Assembly (NCBI GenBank): GCA_964609385.1
Contig: CAZSSM010000122.1
Location: 1 to 15,283, forward strand
Source of the DNA: CAZSSM01 sp964609385
GTDB taxonomy: Bacteria; Planctomycetota; Planctomycetia; Isosphaerales; Isosphaeraceae
DNA: 15,283 nucleotides
Direction: 5' to 3'
Part shown: piece after piece, positions 6,854 to 15,249 of the stretch
How positions within the stretch are numbered: the first letter of the stretch is position 1
Layout of the letters: each line of letters begins with the position of its first letter
The notes under the pieces: generated by a model
Databases searched by the model: none
The model's input: the letters and a program-made list of their open reading frames with translations, nothing else
Told to the model about the DNA's origin: nothing
Translations under genes and position numbers: made by a program

Positions 6854-9472
6854 ATGATCCCACTGCCGATCGACTCCCACCTTGAGGAACTGACCGCGAC
6901 GCTCATGCGGTCGTCGAGCATCGTCCTGGTCGCGCCGCCGGGCTCGGGCAAGACGACGCGGGTCCCCCCAGCGATCCTGGAGGCGGGCCTGCTCGGGTCG
7001 GAGCACCCCGCGCTGGTGATGCTGCAACCGCGACGGGTGGCCGCGCGGAGCGTGGCCGGCCGGATTGCCGAGGAGCGAGGTTGGACCCTCGGCGTTGAGG
7101 TCGGCTACCAGATCCGTCGCGAGAAACGCCTGCGGGCCGGGACCCGGCTCCGCGTCCTCACCGAGGGGATTCTGACCCGGCAACTGCTGGCCGACCCGTT
7201 CTTGGAGGGCGTCGGGGCGGTCGTGCTCGACGAGTTCCACGAGCGCAGTATCCACACCGACCTGGCCCTGGCCCTGCTCCGCGAGGTCCGGACGACCGTC
7301 CGCGACGACCTGCGGATCGTGGTGATGTCGGCCACCTTGGACGCCGAGCCCATCGCCAACTACCTCGACAACGGCCCGATCCTCCGCGTGCCGGGCCGGA
7401 CCCATCCGGTCTCGATCTCCTACCGACCGCCGCCCGAACCGCGCACCCCGCTGCCCGATCGGGTCGTCGATGCGCTTCGCGACCACGCGCCTCAGGAGCC
7501 TGGCGAGATCCTGGTCTTCCTGCCCGGCGTCGGCGAGATCACACGGACCGCCGAGCGGCTGAGCGTCGAGGCCGAGCGCTGGGACCGCGATGTGCTCCCG
7601 CTCCATGGTCAGCTCCCCGCTAGCGCCCAGGACCGCGCCATCCGACCCGGTCCGCGCCGCAAGATCGTGCTGGCCACCAACGTGGCCGAGACCTCCTTGA
7701 CGATCGAAGGGGTCAGCCTGGTGATCGATGGGGGACTGGCGCGGATCGCCAGTCAAGATCCCGCGACCGGCCTGGATCGGCTCAGCCTGTCGAGGATCAG
7801 CCGCGCCTCGGCCGACCAACGCGCCGGTCGCGCTGGCCGAACTGGACCAGGACGCTGCATCCGGCTCTGGGACGAACGCGAGACAGCCGCCCTGTCCCCG
7901 TTCGAACCCCCCGAGATCGACCGGGTCGACCTGACGCCGACGGCCTTGACGATCGCCGCCTGGGCACATCGTGATCTGACCTCCTTCGCCTGGTTCGCCC
8001 CACCGTCGGTCGAACGTCTCGAGCAGGCGCGTCGGCTCCTGGAACGACTCGGAGCGCTCGATCCAAAGACCGGCCACGTCAACGATCTCGGCCATGCCCT
8101 GCTCGCGTTCCCGATCCATCCACGACTGGCTCGGATGCTGTTGGCACTCGTCGACGACGACGCCGTCGACGAGGCGACCTGGATCGCCGCCTGGCTCTCG
8201 GAGCGCGGATCGTCGCAACCGAACGCCCCCCGACGCGGTTCCGGACCGGTCACACCGACGCGGTCCGACCTCCTGGTCCTGCTCGATCGGATCCGTTCGG
8301 ACGGATCACCCGCCAGCGTAGACGATCCAAATGGGCCGCTCGACCGCGACGTCCGTCGACGGATCGCCCAGACCCACGACGACCTTATGCGCCTGCTCGA
8401 ATCGACTCGAAAGGACGTCGACGCTCCACAAGGCTCGAACGAGATCGCCGCAATGGCCAACGTCGAGGACCAGCTCTGCGCGGCCGTCCTGCTCGGCTTC
8501 CCCGACCGCGTCGTCAAGCGTCGCGACCATGACCCCGAGCGCGGTCGGATGGTCGGCGGACGCGGGATTCGGCAACACCCCCAGAGCACAGTCCGCCAAG
8601 GTTCGTGGTACGTGGCGATCGACCCCCGCGAGACGACCGCCAACAGTCCGCCAGGCATGACGGGTCCATCCGAGGCGACCGTCCGAATCGCCTCAGCGAT
8701 CGAGCCGGATTGGCTGGGGATCCTGCTGCCGGATCGGGTCACCACCAACGACCACGTCCAGTTCGATCCGGACCGCGAGCGGGTCGTCGGGACGCGGCGG
8801 ACCCTCTATGAGGACCTCCTGCTCCGCGAAGTCCCGGCCCGGTCGGTCGACCCCGAGCAGGCTCGGGCCCTGCTGGCCGAGGTTGTCCTTGAGCGCTGGG
8901 ATGATTGGCTGGAGGCCGACGAGGCAGCGCGTGATCTGCTCCGACGACTCGAGGTGGTCCGGACCTGGATGCCCGAAGGCGATTGGCCGGTATGGGACGA
9001 CCCCACGCGCACGGAGATCGTCCACGAAGCCTGCCAGGGCTGCCAAGGCCTCGACGAAGTCCGTCGACGTTCGTTGGCCCCGTTGCTGCAAGCGCGATGG
9101 AACTACCCACAGCAACAAGCCCTGGATCGGCACGCTCCTCGGACCTGGACGATCCCAACCGGCCGCGCCGTCCGACTCCAGTATGGCGCGGCCGACCAGC
9201 CCCCGGTCCTGGCCGCGCGGGTCCAAGAACTCTTCGGCCTGGCCCAAACGCCTCGGATCGCCGGTGGGCGCCTGACCGTCCGGGTCCATCTGCTGGCGCC
9301 GAACAACCGGCCCGTCCAGATTACCGACGACCTGGAGAACTTTTGGAAGACCACCTACTTCCAGGTTCGCAAGGATCTCCGGGGCCGATACCCCAAACAT
9401 GCCTGGCCCGAGGATCCGACCGGCGCCGTGGCACAGGCGCGTCCCACCCGACGTCCACGACCCGAATCGTGA
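6854..9472 (+). CDS. hrpB: ATP-dependent helicase HrpB (DEAH box)
   Basis: An 872-residue DEAH-type helicase. Motifs in order: Walker A APPGSGKTT (27-35); LQPRRVAA (motif Ia); VVLDEFHER (motif II, DEFH at 126-129 in place of DEAH, as in HrpB proteins); VVMSATLD (motif III); HGQLPASAQDRA; ATNVAETSLTI (motif V); and ADQRAGRAGRTGPGRC (motif VI, 320-335). The C-terminal HrpB-specific domain is clear, with LQYGAADQPPVLAARVQELF, then NNRPVQITDDLENFWKTTY and GRYPKHAWPEDP. Length is in the usual HrpB range and the gene looks intact. HrpB is a widespread bacterial helicase whose physiological substrate is poorly defined; related DEAH enzymes act on RNA. The ATG at 6854 is followed directly by the family-like N-terminus, though no good Shine-Dalgarno is visible. 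The gene appears monocistronic, with more than 160 bp on either side. Confidence 0.97.
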   Translation: MIPLPIDSHLEELTATLMRSSSIVLVAPPGSGKTTRVPPAILEAGLLGSEHPALVMLQPRRVAARSVAGRIAEERGWTLGVEVGYQIRREKRLRAGTRLRVLTEGILTRQLLADPFLEGVGAVVLDEFHERSIHTDLALALLREVRTTVRDDLRIVVMSATLDAEPIANYLDNGPILRVPGRTHPVSISYRPPPEPRTPLPDRVVDALRDHAPQEPGEILVFLPGVGEITRTAERLSVEAERWDRDVLPLHGQLPASAQDRAIRPGPRRKIVLATNVAETSLTIEGVSLVIDGGLARIASQDPATGLDRLSLSRISRASADQRAGRAGRTGPGRCIRLWDERETAALSPFEPPEIDRVDLTPTALTIAAWAHRDLTSFAWFAPPSVERLEQARRLLERLGALDPKTGHVNDLGHALLAFPIHPRLARMLLALVDDDAVDEATWIAAWLSERGSSQPNAPRRGSGPVTPTRSDLLVLLDRIRSDGSPASVDDPNGPLDRDVRRRIAQTHDDLMRLLESTRKDVDAPQGSNEIAAMANVEDQLCAAVLLGFPDRVVKRRDHDPERGRMVGGRGIRQHPQSTVRQGSWYVAIDPRETTANSPPGMTGPSEATVRIASAIEPDWLGILLPDRVTTNDHVQFDPDRERVVGTRRTLYEDLLLREVPARSVDPEQARALLAEVVLERWDDWLEADEAARDLLRRLEVVRTWMPEGDWPVWDDPTRTEIVHEACQGCQGLDEVRRRSLAPLLQARWNYPQQQALDRHAPRTWTIPTGRAVRLQYGAADQPPVLAARVQELFGLAQTPRIAGGRLTVRVHLLAPNNRPVQITDDLENFWKTTYFQVRKDLRGRYPKHAWPEDPTGAVAQARPTRRPRPES

Positions 9473-9778
9473 GACTGAACCTCACACGTCGCAAACTTTT
9501 CTCGAAGCCACGGCGTTGCTTCGCCCGGGTCTCGACCAAATCGTTCGAGATCGACAAGATTCTCGTCCTTGGTGGGTCGGCAACCGGTCCGATCGACGCC
9601 TACAACAGCCTGAGCGGACCAATGGGTCGCGGTCGAGGTCACGGCGGGCTTCGGCTTGATTCCGAGCCATCGGTCTGTCAAGATATTTTCGCCATTTCCG
9701 CATCATTTCGCTTCGGGTCCTGACTCTCTCGGCGCCTTCCGCGCGTCGTCTCGTCATCCCAGACTGGAAGGGCCTCCC
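9473..9778. other. Intergenic region between hrpB and the HlyD-type gene
   Basis: No gene is supported. A small inverted repeat, GTGAG/CTCAC with a 7-nt loop, starts at the hrpB stop codon. A less GC-rich patch around 9676-9710 probably contains the promoter of the downstream gene, but no -35/-10 pair is convincing. GGAAGG, 7-8 nt before the ATG at 9779, is a good ribosome binding site. Confidence 0.45.
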
Positions 9779-11593
9779 ATGTCGGAACCCCTCGTGCGCG
9801 GTGCCGCGCCGACGCCTCGGCTGCTGGACAATCGACCGAGCCGAACCCGATCGGCGATTCCCTGGTTGCTTGGGATCGGCTTGCTCGTGGCGAGCGTCCT
9901 GGGATACCGGGCGCTGCCGACCGATACGTCCCCGACCGATTCGGTCGCGTCATCGGAGTTCGTCGAACCGGATGTCGGCGACGTCAGCCTCTACGTCTAT
10001 GAAAGCGGGACCCTGGAGAGCGCGCGGAACACGCTGGTCCTCTGTGAGGTCGAAGCGCTGCTGGGCATCGTGACCGAGGGAGAGACCGGGGGCCCCAGCG
10101 GTTCAGGGGGTTCGAGCGGGTCCTCGTCCGGGACCACCGGTGCGGGAAGCACCGCGGCAGCCAGCACCGCAGCGGCCAGCACGGTCAATCCGACTCAGGC
10201 GCGTCTGGGAACCACCGAGACATCCACGGCCTCGGCCTCGTTGGGTATCGCGCGGCCGACGATCCGCAGCTTCACCTACATTGTCCCGGCCTACACGCCG
10301 ATGCGGACCGGCGCCCGATCGACCTCTGGCGGAAGCAGCCAGCAATCCCAGGCCGCGACGCCGCAGCAATCCCGAGGCCGTAGCGACATGATGGCCGACC
10401 AGGCCGTCTCCGGCTCGACGCGGATCCTCTCAATCCTCCCCGAAGGAACACAGGTCAAAGCCAGTCAGGTCGTCTGCGAGCTGGACAGCGCCGCGCTCCG
10501 CGACGAACTGGAGATCCAGGCGATCCGCGTCGACCAGGCGCGAAGCTGGACCGAGCAGGCCGAGCGGATCCTGGAGGTGGCCCAGATCGACCTCCGCGAG
10601 TATCGCGACGGGCTCCTGCCTCAGGACGCGATGGCCATCGCCAACTACATCACCCAGTGCCGGACCCAGCTCACCCAGACATCCCGCAACCTTGAATGGG
10701 CCCGCAATGCGTTTGAAAACGGCCTGCTCAACGAGGCTCAGTTCCGCGCTGAGCGGATCAACCACACCCGCGCCCAGTTGGCCCTCGACGAAGGGTTCAA
10801 GATGCGCCAGCGGCTCGACGCGCACACCACACCGAAGCTGATCAAGGCCTTGGAATCGCGGATCGCCGCCGCCGAGGCCGATCTGCTCACCCAAAAGCAA
10901 GCCCTCCAGAGCGAGCTGGATCGCCTGGAACGGATCGAGACCAACATCGATCGCTGCATCATCCGCGCCCCGCACGAGGGGGTCGTGATCTACTACAAGA
11001 AGACCAGTTGGTCGGGCCGGCTCGACTTCATCATCGAGGAGGGCCAGTACCTCTACGAGCGGCAGCCGATCTTCTTCCTGCCCGACTTCAGCCAGTTCCG
11101 CGTCGAGGTCCGCGTCAACGAGTCGCAGATCAAGCATGTCCAGATGGGACAGACCGCCTGGGTCCGCCTTGACGCCTTCCCCAACCGCGCCTTGACCGGG
11201 CAAATCACCAAGATCAACCCGATCGCCACCGAGGTCGGTACGACCTCCAGCGTCCAGTTCTTCGAGGTCGAGGTCGAGGTCCAGATGGGCGACTACTCCG
11301 ACCTCAAGCCTGGCCTCAGCGCTCAGGTGGCCATCCACGTCGAGACCCGTCGCGACGTGCCCCGGATCCCCTTGACGGCGATCCGTTGGGCCGACCGCCG
11401 GCCGTTCGTGGCCGTGCCGGAGACCGAGGGCTACCGCTGGCAGGAGCTCACCCTGGGTCTCCGGAGCCAGACCCACGCCGAGATCCTCAGCGGACTCGAG
11501 CCCGGGACCCGCGTTCTCCCGCACCCGGAAGATCTGCCCCGACGGCCCGATACCGGGACCGAAACCGAGCCGTTGCGCGTCGCGAAACGCTGA
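9779..11593 (+). CDS. HlyD/RND-type membrane-fusion (periplasmic adaptor) protein with low-complexity insert
   Basis: A 604-residue adaptor of the type linking an inner-membrane transporter to the outside in ABC or RND export systems. A single membrane anchor lies at about 27-46. The first half of the lipoyl/barrel-sandwich domain (LYVYESGTLESARNTLVLCE, 71-90) is separated from its usual continuation (STRILSILPEGTQVKASQVV, 213-232) by over 100 residues rich in Ser, Gly, Thr, Ala and Gln. A long alpha-helical coiled-coil hairpin follows (about 238-390), then the second lipoyl half (CIIRAPHEGVVIYY), the beta-barrel (FRVEVRVNESQIKHVQMGQT) and a C-terminal membrane-proximal region (PRIPLTAIRW, then LSGLEPGTRVL). 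The ATG at 9779 is chosen for its GGAAGG site; an upstream frame extension to 9656 has no such support. No permease or outer-membrane channel lies in the window, so the partner is elsewhere. Repeats R3 and R4 follow. Confidence 0.92.
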   Translation: MSEPLVRGAAPTPRLLDNRPSRTRSAIPWLLGIGLLVASVLGYRALPTDTSPTDSVASSEFVEPDVGDVSLYVYESGTLESARNTLVLCEVEALLGIVTEGETGGPSGSGGSSGSSSGTTGAGSTAAASTAAASTVNPTQARLGTTETSTASASLGIARPTIRSFTYIVPAYTPMRTGARSTSGGSSQQSQAATPQQSRGRSDMMADQAVSGSTRILSILPEGTQVKASQVVCELDSAALRDELEIQAIRVDQARSWTEQAERILEVAQIDLREYRDGLLPQDAMAIANYITQCRTQLTQTSRNLEWARNAFENGLLNEAQFRAERINHTRAQLALDEGFKMRQRLDAHTTPKLIKALESRIAAAEADLLTQKQALQSELDRLERIETNIDRCIIRAPHEGVVIYYKKTSWSGRLDFIIEEGQYLYERQPIFFLPDFSQFRVEVRVNESQIKHVQMGQTAWVRLDAFPNRALTGQITKINPIATEVGTTSSVQFFEVEVEVQMGDYSDLKPGLSAQVAIHVETRRDVPRIPLTAIRWADRRPFVAVPETEGYRWQELTLGLRSQTHAEILSGLEPGTRVLPHPEDLPRRPDTGTETEPLRVAKR

Positions 11594-11695
11594 ACAGGCT
11601 CCCGACTCGAAGACGGTCAGGGTCGACCTGAGGGCTCTGGTTGGCTCATAGGGCGATATCGGTGGCTCTGCCCTTTTCTCGAGCAGACAACGGGG

Positions 11696-11938
11696 CCGGG
11701 TGGCTGGGAACGGGGCCGCTTTGGACCAGACCCCGGGGCCGAGCCGGGAGAGTGAGTCGACCGTTTGGATGATGAGTGGGCCGACTCGATCCATCCATTT
11801 CAGGGTCGGCTCGCTACGCCCGCAGTCTCCGGGGTCATCCCCAAAGAGTTTGCCATCTGGGATGACCTTGGGTTGGACAGCCTGATGCCATCCGCCCCGG
11901 GGTCTGCTCCGCGTTGCGTCGCAGTCCCCAGCCATCCC
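11696..11938. repeat. REPIN-like paired palindrome, element R3 (diverged left arm)
   Basis: The right arm (11895-11938) is a full copy, CCCCGGGGTCTGCTCCGC... to CAGTCCCCAGCCATCCC. The left arm (11696-11738) keeps GGGTGGCTGGG and CAGACCCCGGGG but has a changed centre. The spacer is about 156 bp, longer than in the other elements. Part of it (about 11830-11894) matches the R2 spacer in inverted orientation. The element lies about 100 bp after the stop of the HlyD-type gene. Confidence 0.7.
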
Positions 11939-12043
11939 AGGCGCGGCGCCTAGCGCGACCTGAACCGTGACAAGTCGCATGGGTTCCTTCAAAGGAAGGA
12001 ATCGTCAGATGGCTCGTCTTCGTACAGGTCGTTCGGTGTCATT

Positions 12044-12179
12044 GGGTGGCTGGGGACTGCACAGCAGACCCCGGGGACACCTCGGTGAGTGTGCCTCTCG
12101 AGATGACCTTGGGTTGGACAGCCTGATGCCATCCGCCCCGGGGTCTGCTCCGCGTTGCGTCGCAGTCCCCAGCCACCCC
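12044..12179. repeat. REPIN-like paired palindrome, element R4
   Basis: The left arm (12044-12076) is the most compact copy, with GGGGACTGC and GCAGACCCC separated only by ACA. The right arm (12136-12179) is a full copy. The 80-bp block 12102-12181, which includes the right arm, matches 11861-11940 in R3 at all but one position, in direct orientation. R3 plus R4 is an inverted counterpart of R2 plus R1. Confidence 0.8.
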
Positions 12180-12181
12180 AG

Positions 12182-12799
12182 CACGGCGCCCATTGCGACC
12201 CGAACCGCGACCGGTCACAGGTTTTTTAAGCATGCCCTTACCGGGGCCCGCGTTTATCCTTCACCACGCCACTGTACGTCTCCGAGCCCCTGGGGAGCCG
12301 GCCGGTCGTCATGGGGGGATCTCTCTTGGGGAGGCCAGGGTCGTCACGAATCATGGTGTCGCGCCGGGGGAGCTCGGTTCCGTCGATTTGGGATAAGCGG
12401 ACGGACCGTTTACTCGATCGATATGTGCCGGTTTCGAGTAGCATCGATTGCCCACGTTCCCCGGCTTTTCCACACCGACGCCGACGTTCTTCCAAGGGCT
12501 TGGGAGCGTCCTGCCCGTCCCGAAAAGCCGTGGTCCGGCGAAATCCCTGAGGGATCGCCGCGAATGATCTCTCGAAAACGGCGGAAGTCGAGCCTAGGGT
12601 ATCTTCAGGATCTTCCGACTCGCCCTCGAAGGCCCCGTTGTGCTCAGGACAGCCAGCGACGGGGTCGGGTGATTCACCGCTTCCAACTCGGTTGGACCGT
12701 CTCGGTTCGGGCGACAATTGCGCTCGACCCGCTCGTCCGACCGGGTATGCTGATCGGCTCGTCGTTGTTCACATCCATCCCCCATCTCCTGAGGCCGCA
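12182..12799. other. Intergenic region upstream of the cytochrome/copper-monooxygenase gene
   Basis: About 620 bp with no convincing gene. Open frames on both strands read as Arg/Pro/Ser-rich shadows without motifs. The last 90 bp should contain the promoter of the downstream gene. A TATGCT string at 12746-12751 could be a -10 box, but no matching -35 is seen. GAGG, 5 nt before the ATG at 12800, is a good ribosome binding site. Confidence 0.5.
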
Positions 12800-14803
12800 A
12801 TGCCAATGAAGATTCGTTCCTTAGCCCTGATCCTGTGGGCCGTTTGCTCGACCGTTGTTGCCGGTCCGGTGATGGCCTCCGACACGACTGATTCCCGTGA
12901 GACGCGTGGTCTGCCGCTGGATCGCGGCCTGGGCCAACGGGTCGATAACGTCGCCTTGACCGCGCTGGACGGCGGAACCACCTCGCTCTACAGCTTGGCC
13001 AACACGTCCGACCTGCTGGTCGTCGTCTTCACCGGGATCGACTGCCCGGTCGGCAACCTCTACCTGCAGACGCTCAACGAGATCGCCGAGACCTACGCCG
13101 AGCGCAACGTTACGGTGATCGGCATCAACAGCAACGCCTCGGAAAGCCTGGACCAGCTCGCCGCGCACGCCGAGGAATACGACGTCCGGTTCCCGATCTA
13201 TCGCGACGACGACGCCCTGGCCGCCGACCTCTTGCTGGCCGAGAAGACCTGCGAGGTCGTCATCCTCCAGAACCAGCCGGAGTCGCGGCCGATCCCCAGG
13301 CGTCGCGGCGGTCCCGGCGAGGAGCTGCAGATCCGCTACCGAGGCGCCATCGACGACCAGTTCGTGCTCTCGGACCGGACCGCCCGCAAGGCTGAGCCGA
13401 CCGTCACTTACCTGAAGGACGCCCTGAACGACCTGCTGACCGGTGTCGAACCGCGACGCGCCTCCACGCCGGTCTCGGGCTGCCCGATCGAGCGCGGTGA
13501 GGCCACCCGCGTGCTCAAGATCCTCGGTCAACGCGTCCGTGGCTTGCCCGATGAATACCTGGCCGAACTCGACGAGTCTGAGCCGGAGATCCAGGTCGGC
13601 GACGTGACCTACTACCGCGATGTCACCCCGATCGTCCAAGCCAAGTGTCAGAACTGCCACCGGCCCAACGCCGTCGCGCCGTTCACCCTAACCAGCCTCA
13701 AGGACATGCAGCGCTGGTCGGCGGTCGTCGAGGAGGTGCTCTTGGATCGGCGGATGCCCCCCTGGCACGCCGCGCCCAGCCACCTGGAGTTCGCCAACGA
13801 CCGCAGCCTCTCGCCGACCGAGCGCGCGACCCTGCTGAGCTGGCTCGAGAACGGCATGGAGCCCGGTGACCCGGCCCACCAGGTCGTCAACGCGCCCCGG
13901 ACCCGCAACGACTGGACCATCGGCCAGCCGGACATCGTCATCCCGATCCCACGCGACTACACCGTCTCGCGCCAAGGGACCCTCGACTACGTCCACTTCT
14001 GGGTCCCGCTCAACTTCGACCAGGACGTCTGGGTCCAGGCCGCCGAGTGCCGGCCCACCGAGCCGACCGTCGTCCACCACATCATCGCCTACCTCTACTA
14101 CCAGAATGAGGAAGGCCAGTGGCGCCGCGAGCACTTCTCTGGATTCGCGCCTGGAGAGATGCCCACGGTCCTGCCCAAGGGTACGGCCAAGAAGATCCCG
14201 GCCAATTCCCTGCTCCAGTTCGAGCTGCACTACACGCCGACCGGCAAGTCAGTGGTCGATCGCTCGGAGCTGGGCCTGGTCCTGGCCCGCGACCCGATCA
14301 CCCGCCAGGCCTTCACCGACGGCATCGCCAACCCGCGGTTCCGGATCCCGCCCGGCGACGACAACTATGAGGTCGTCTCCGAGTTCACCGCTCCGCGCGA
14401 CCTGAAGCTGCTCAGCTTCATGCCCCACATGCACCTGCGCGGCAAGGACTTCACCTACTTCTTGATCTCGCCCGAAGGTGATCGCGAGACCCTGCTCTAC
14501 GTCCCGCGCTACGACTTCGCCTGGCAGAGCTACTACACCCTCAAGACGCCGCTGGATCTGCCCGCCGGTTCGACCATCGAGTGCATCGCCCACTTCGATA
14601 ACTCGACGGCCAACCCGTACCTCACCGAAGAGCAGACCGAACGCTACGTCACGTGGGGCGAGCAGACCAGTGACGAGATGATGATCGGGTACATCGATTA
14701 CCTGGTCGATATCCCCGAGGTCGTCCCGCAACGGCCCGACCTCTCCAAGCCGGTCACCCGACCCTTGGAGGATCTCAAGCTGCCCAACCGCGCCGGCGAA
14801 TGA
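12800..14803 (+). CDS. Secreted thioredoxin-like / cytochrome c / PHM-type copper monooxygenase fusion
   Basis: A 667-residue exported protein in three parts. A signal peptide (about 1-27, ending VMASD) precedes an AhpC/Redoxin-type thioredoxin fold (about 44-215). This has one Cys (Cys82 in TGIDCPVGN) at the redox position and no CxxC. A short cytochrome c-like domain (about 270-352) has the haem-binding motif CQNCH (283-287) and a probable axial Met in RRMPPWH. The C-terminal part (about 375-640) resembles peptidylglycine/dopamine monooxygenases. It keeps a full set of candidate copper ligands: His426-His427 and His477 for one site, and His543-x-His545 with Met627 or Met628 for the other. 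The ATG at 12800 has GAGG 5 nt upstream and gives a clean signal peptide; the frame's upstream extension does not. The substrate is unknown. The cytochrome may pass electrons to the coppers, which is inference. Confidence 0.92.
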   Translation: MPMKIRSLALILWAVCSTVVAGPVMASDTTDSRETRGLPLDRGLGQRVDNVALTALDGGTTSLYSLANTSDLLVVVFTGIDCPVGNLYLQTLNEIAETYAERNVTVIGINSNASESLDQLAAHAEEYDVRFPIYRDDDALAADLLLAEKTCEVVILQNQPESRPIPRRRGGPGEELQIRYRGAIDDQFVLSDRTARKAEPTVTYLKDALNDLLTGVEPRRASTPVSGCPIERGEATRVLKILGQRVRGLPDEYLAELDESEPEIQVGDVTYYRDVTPIVQAKCQNCHRPNAVAPFTLTSLKDMQRWSAVVEEVLLDRRMPPWHAAPSHLEFANDRSLSPTERATLLSWLENGMEPGDPAHQVVNAPRTRNDWTIGQPDIVIPIPRDYTVSRQGTLDYVHFWVPLNFDQDVWVQAAECRPTEPTVVHHIIAYLYYQNEEGQWRREHFSGFAPGEMPTVLPKGTAKKIPANSLLQFELHYTPTGKSVVDRSELGLVLARDPITRQAFTDGIANPRFRIPPGDDNYEVVSEFTAPRDLKLLSFMPHMHLRGKDFTYFLISPEGDRETLLYVPRYDFAWQSYYTLKTPLDLPAGSTIECIAHFDNSTANPYLTEEQTERYVTWGEQTSDEMMIGYIDYLVDIPEVVPQRPDLSKPVTRPLEDLKLPNRAGE

Positions 14804-14813
14804 TTTCCTCCCG

Positions 14814-14837
14814 GAGGCCGGCAGCCCTGTCGGCCTC
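14814..14837 (+). other. Hairpin just after the stop codon
   Basis: GAGGCCG (14814-14820) pairs perfectly with CGGCCTC (14831-14837). The inner GCA/TGT bases extend the stem to 10 pairs, one of them G-U, leaving a GCCC tetraloop. A second stem, CGCCCC/GGGGCG, overlaps its 3' edge. No T-tract follows, so it probably protects the mRNA end or aids the terminator downstream. Confidence 0.55.
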
Positions 14838-14880
14838 GCCCCTCGACCGAGCGGGGCGCCCGTTCGACCGACAACCCCAG

Positions 14881-14930
14881 GATCCCCGTCGCCCCGATCA
14901 TCCCGGTGGCGGCGGGGATCTTTATATTTT
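14881..14930 (+). terminator. Rho-independent terminator
   Basis: A 13-bp stem, GATCCCCGTCGCC (14881-14893) with GGCGGCGGGGATC (14908-14920), contains one G-U pair. It is followed at once by the T-rich tract TTTATATTTT (14921-14930). It lies 78 bp after the stop of the copper-monooxygenase fusion gene and is the clearest terminator in the window. Confidence 0.85.
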
Positions 14931-14985
14931 GATTACGACACAAGTCTTGGCCTCTTCTTATTAGCCATCATTACCCTCCCCCAAC

Positions 14986-15170
14986 GGGTGGCTGGGGACT
15001 GAGACGCGAAGCGGAGCAGACCCCGGGATTGAGGTCTCGACTCGGACAACCCGGCTCTATGTTGGTCGGACCACTCAAACCAAACGGCCAAACTTGCTCC
15101 ACAACGGTCAGCCCACTCACCACGATTGGCACCGGGGTCTGCTCGCTCTGCTCGCAGTCCCCAGCCACCC
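14986..15170. repeat. REPIN-like paired palindrome, element R5
   Basis: The left arm (14986-15027) has the centre GAGACGCGAAGCGGA, which contains a CGC-GAA-GCG mini-hairpin. The right arm (15132-15170) ends CAGTCCCCAGCCACCC and has a different centre (TCGCTCTGCTC). The spacer of about 104 bp is not shared with R1-R4, so this is an independent copy. It sits downstream of the terminator at 14881-14930. Confidence 0.8.
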
Positions 15171-15249
15171 ATGACGACTGACGACCGAAGGCAGTACGAC
15201 GGATTGAATATCACATCCGTCTCTCTTATTCTCGCTTGGCCGACGGATC

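Noticed and set aside
6827..8218. Minus-strand open frame of 463 residues antisense to hrpB
   Set aside because: It is a GC-skew shadow of a clear HrpB gene and shows no domain motifs.
10430..11992. Minus-strand open frame of 520 residues antisense to the HlyD-type gene
   Set aside because: It is a mirror of a well-supported coding frame, and it also runs through repeat R3, which is noncoding elsewhere.
22..12179. Composite transposon bounded by the long inverted repeats
   Set aside because: No transposase or integrase lies between them, no target-site duplication is visible, and the repeats are made of smaller palindromic elements that also occur alone at 14986-15283.
12238..12717. Minus-strand frame of 159 residues in the gap before the cytochrome gene
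   Set aside because: It is Arg/Pro/Ser/Glu-rich with no motif, no ribosome site and no conserved-looking core, and is probably noncoding.
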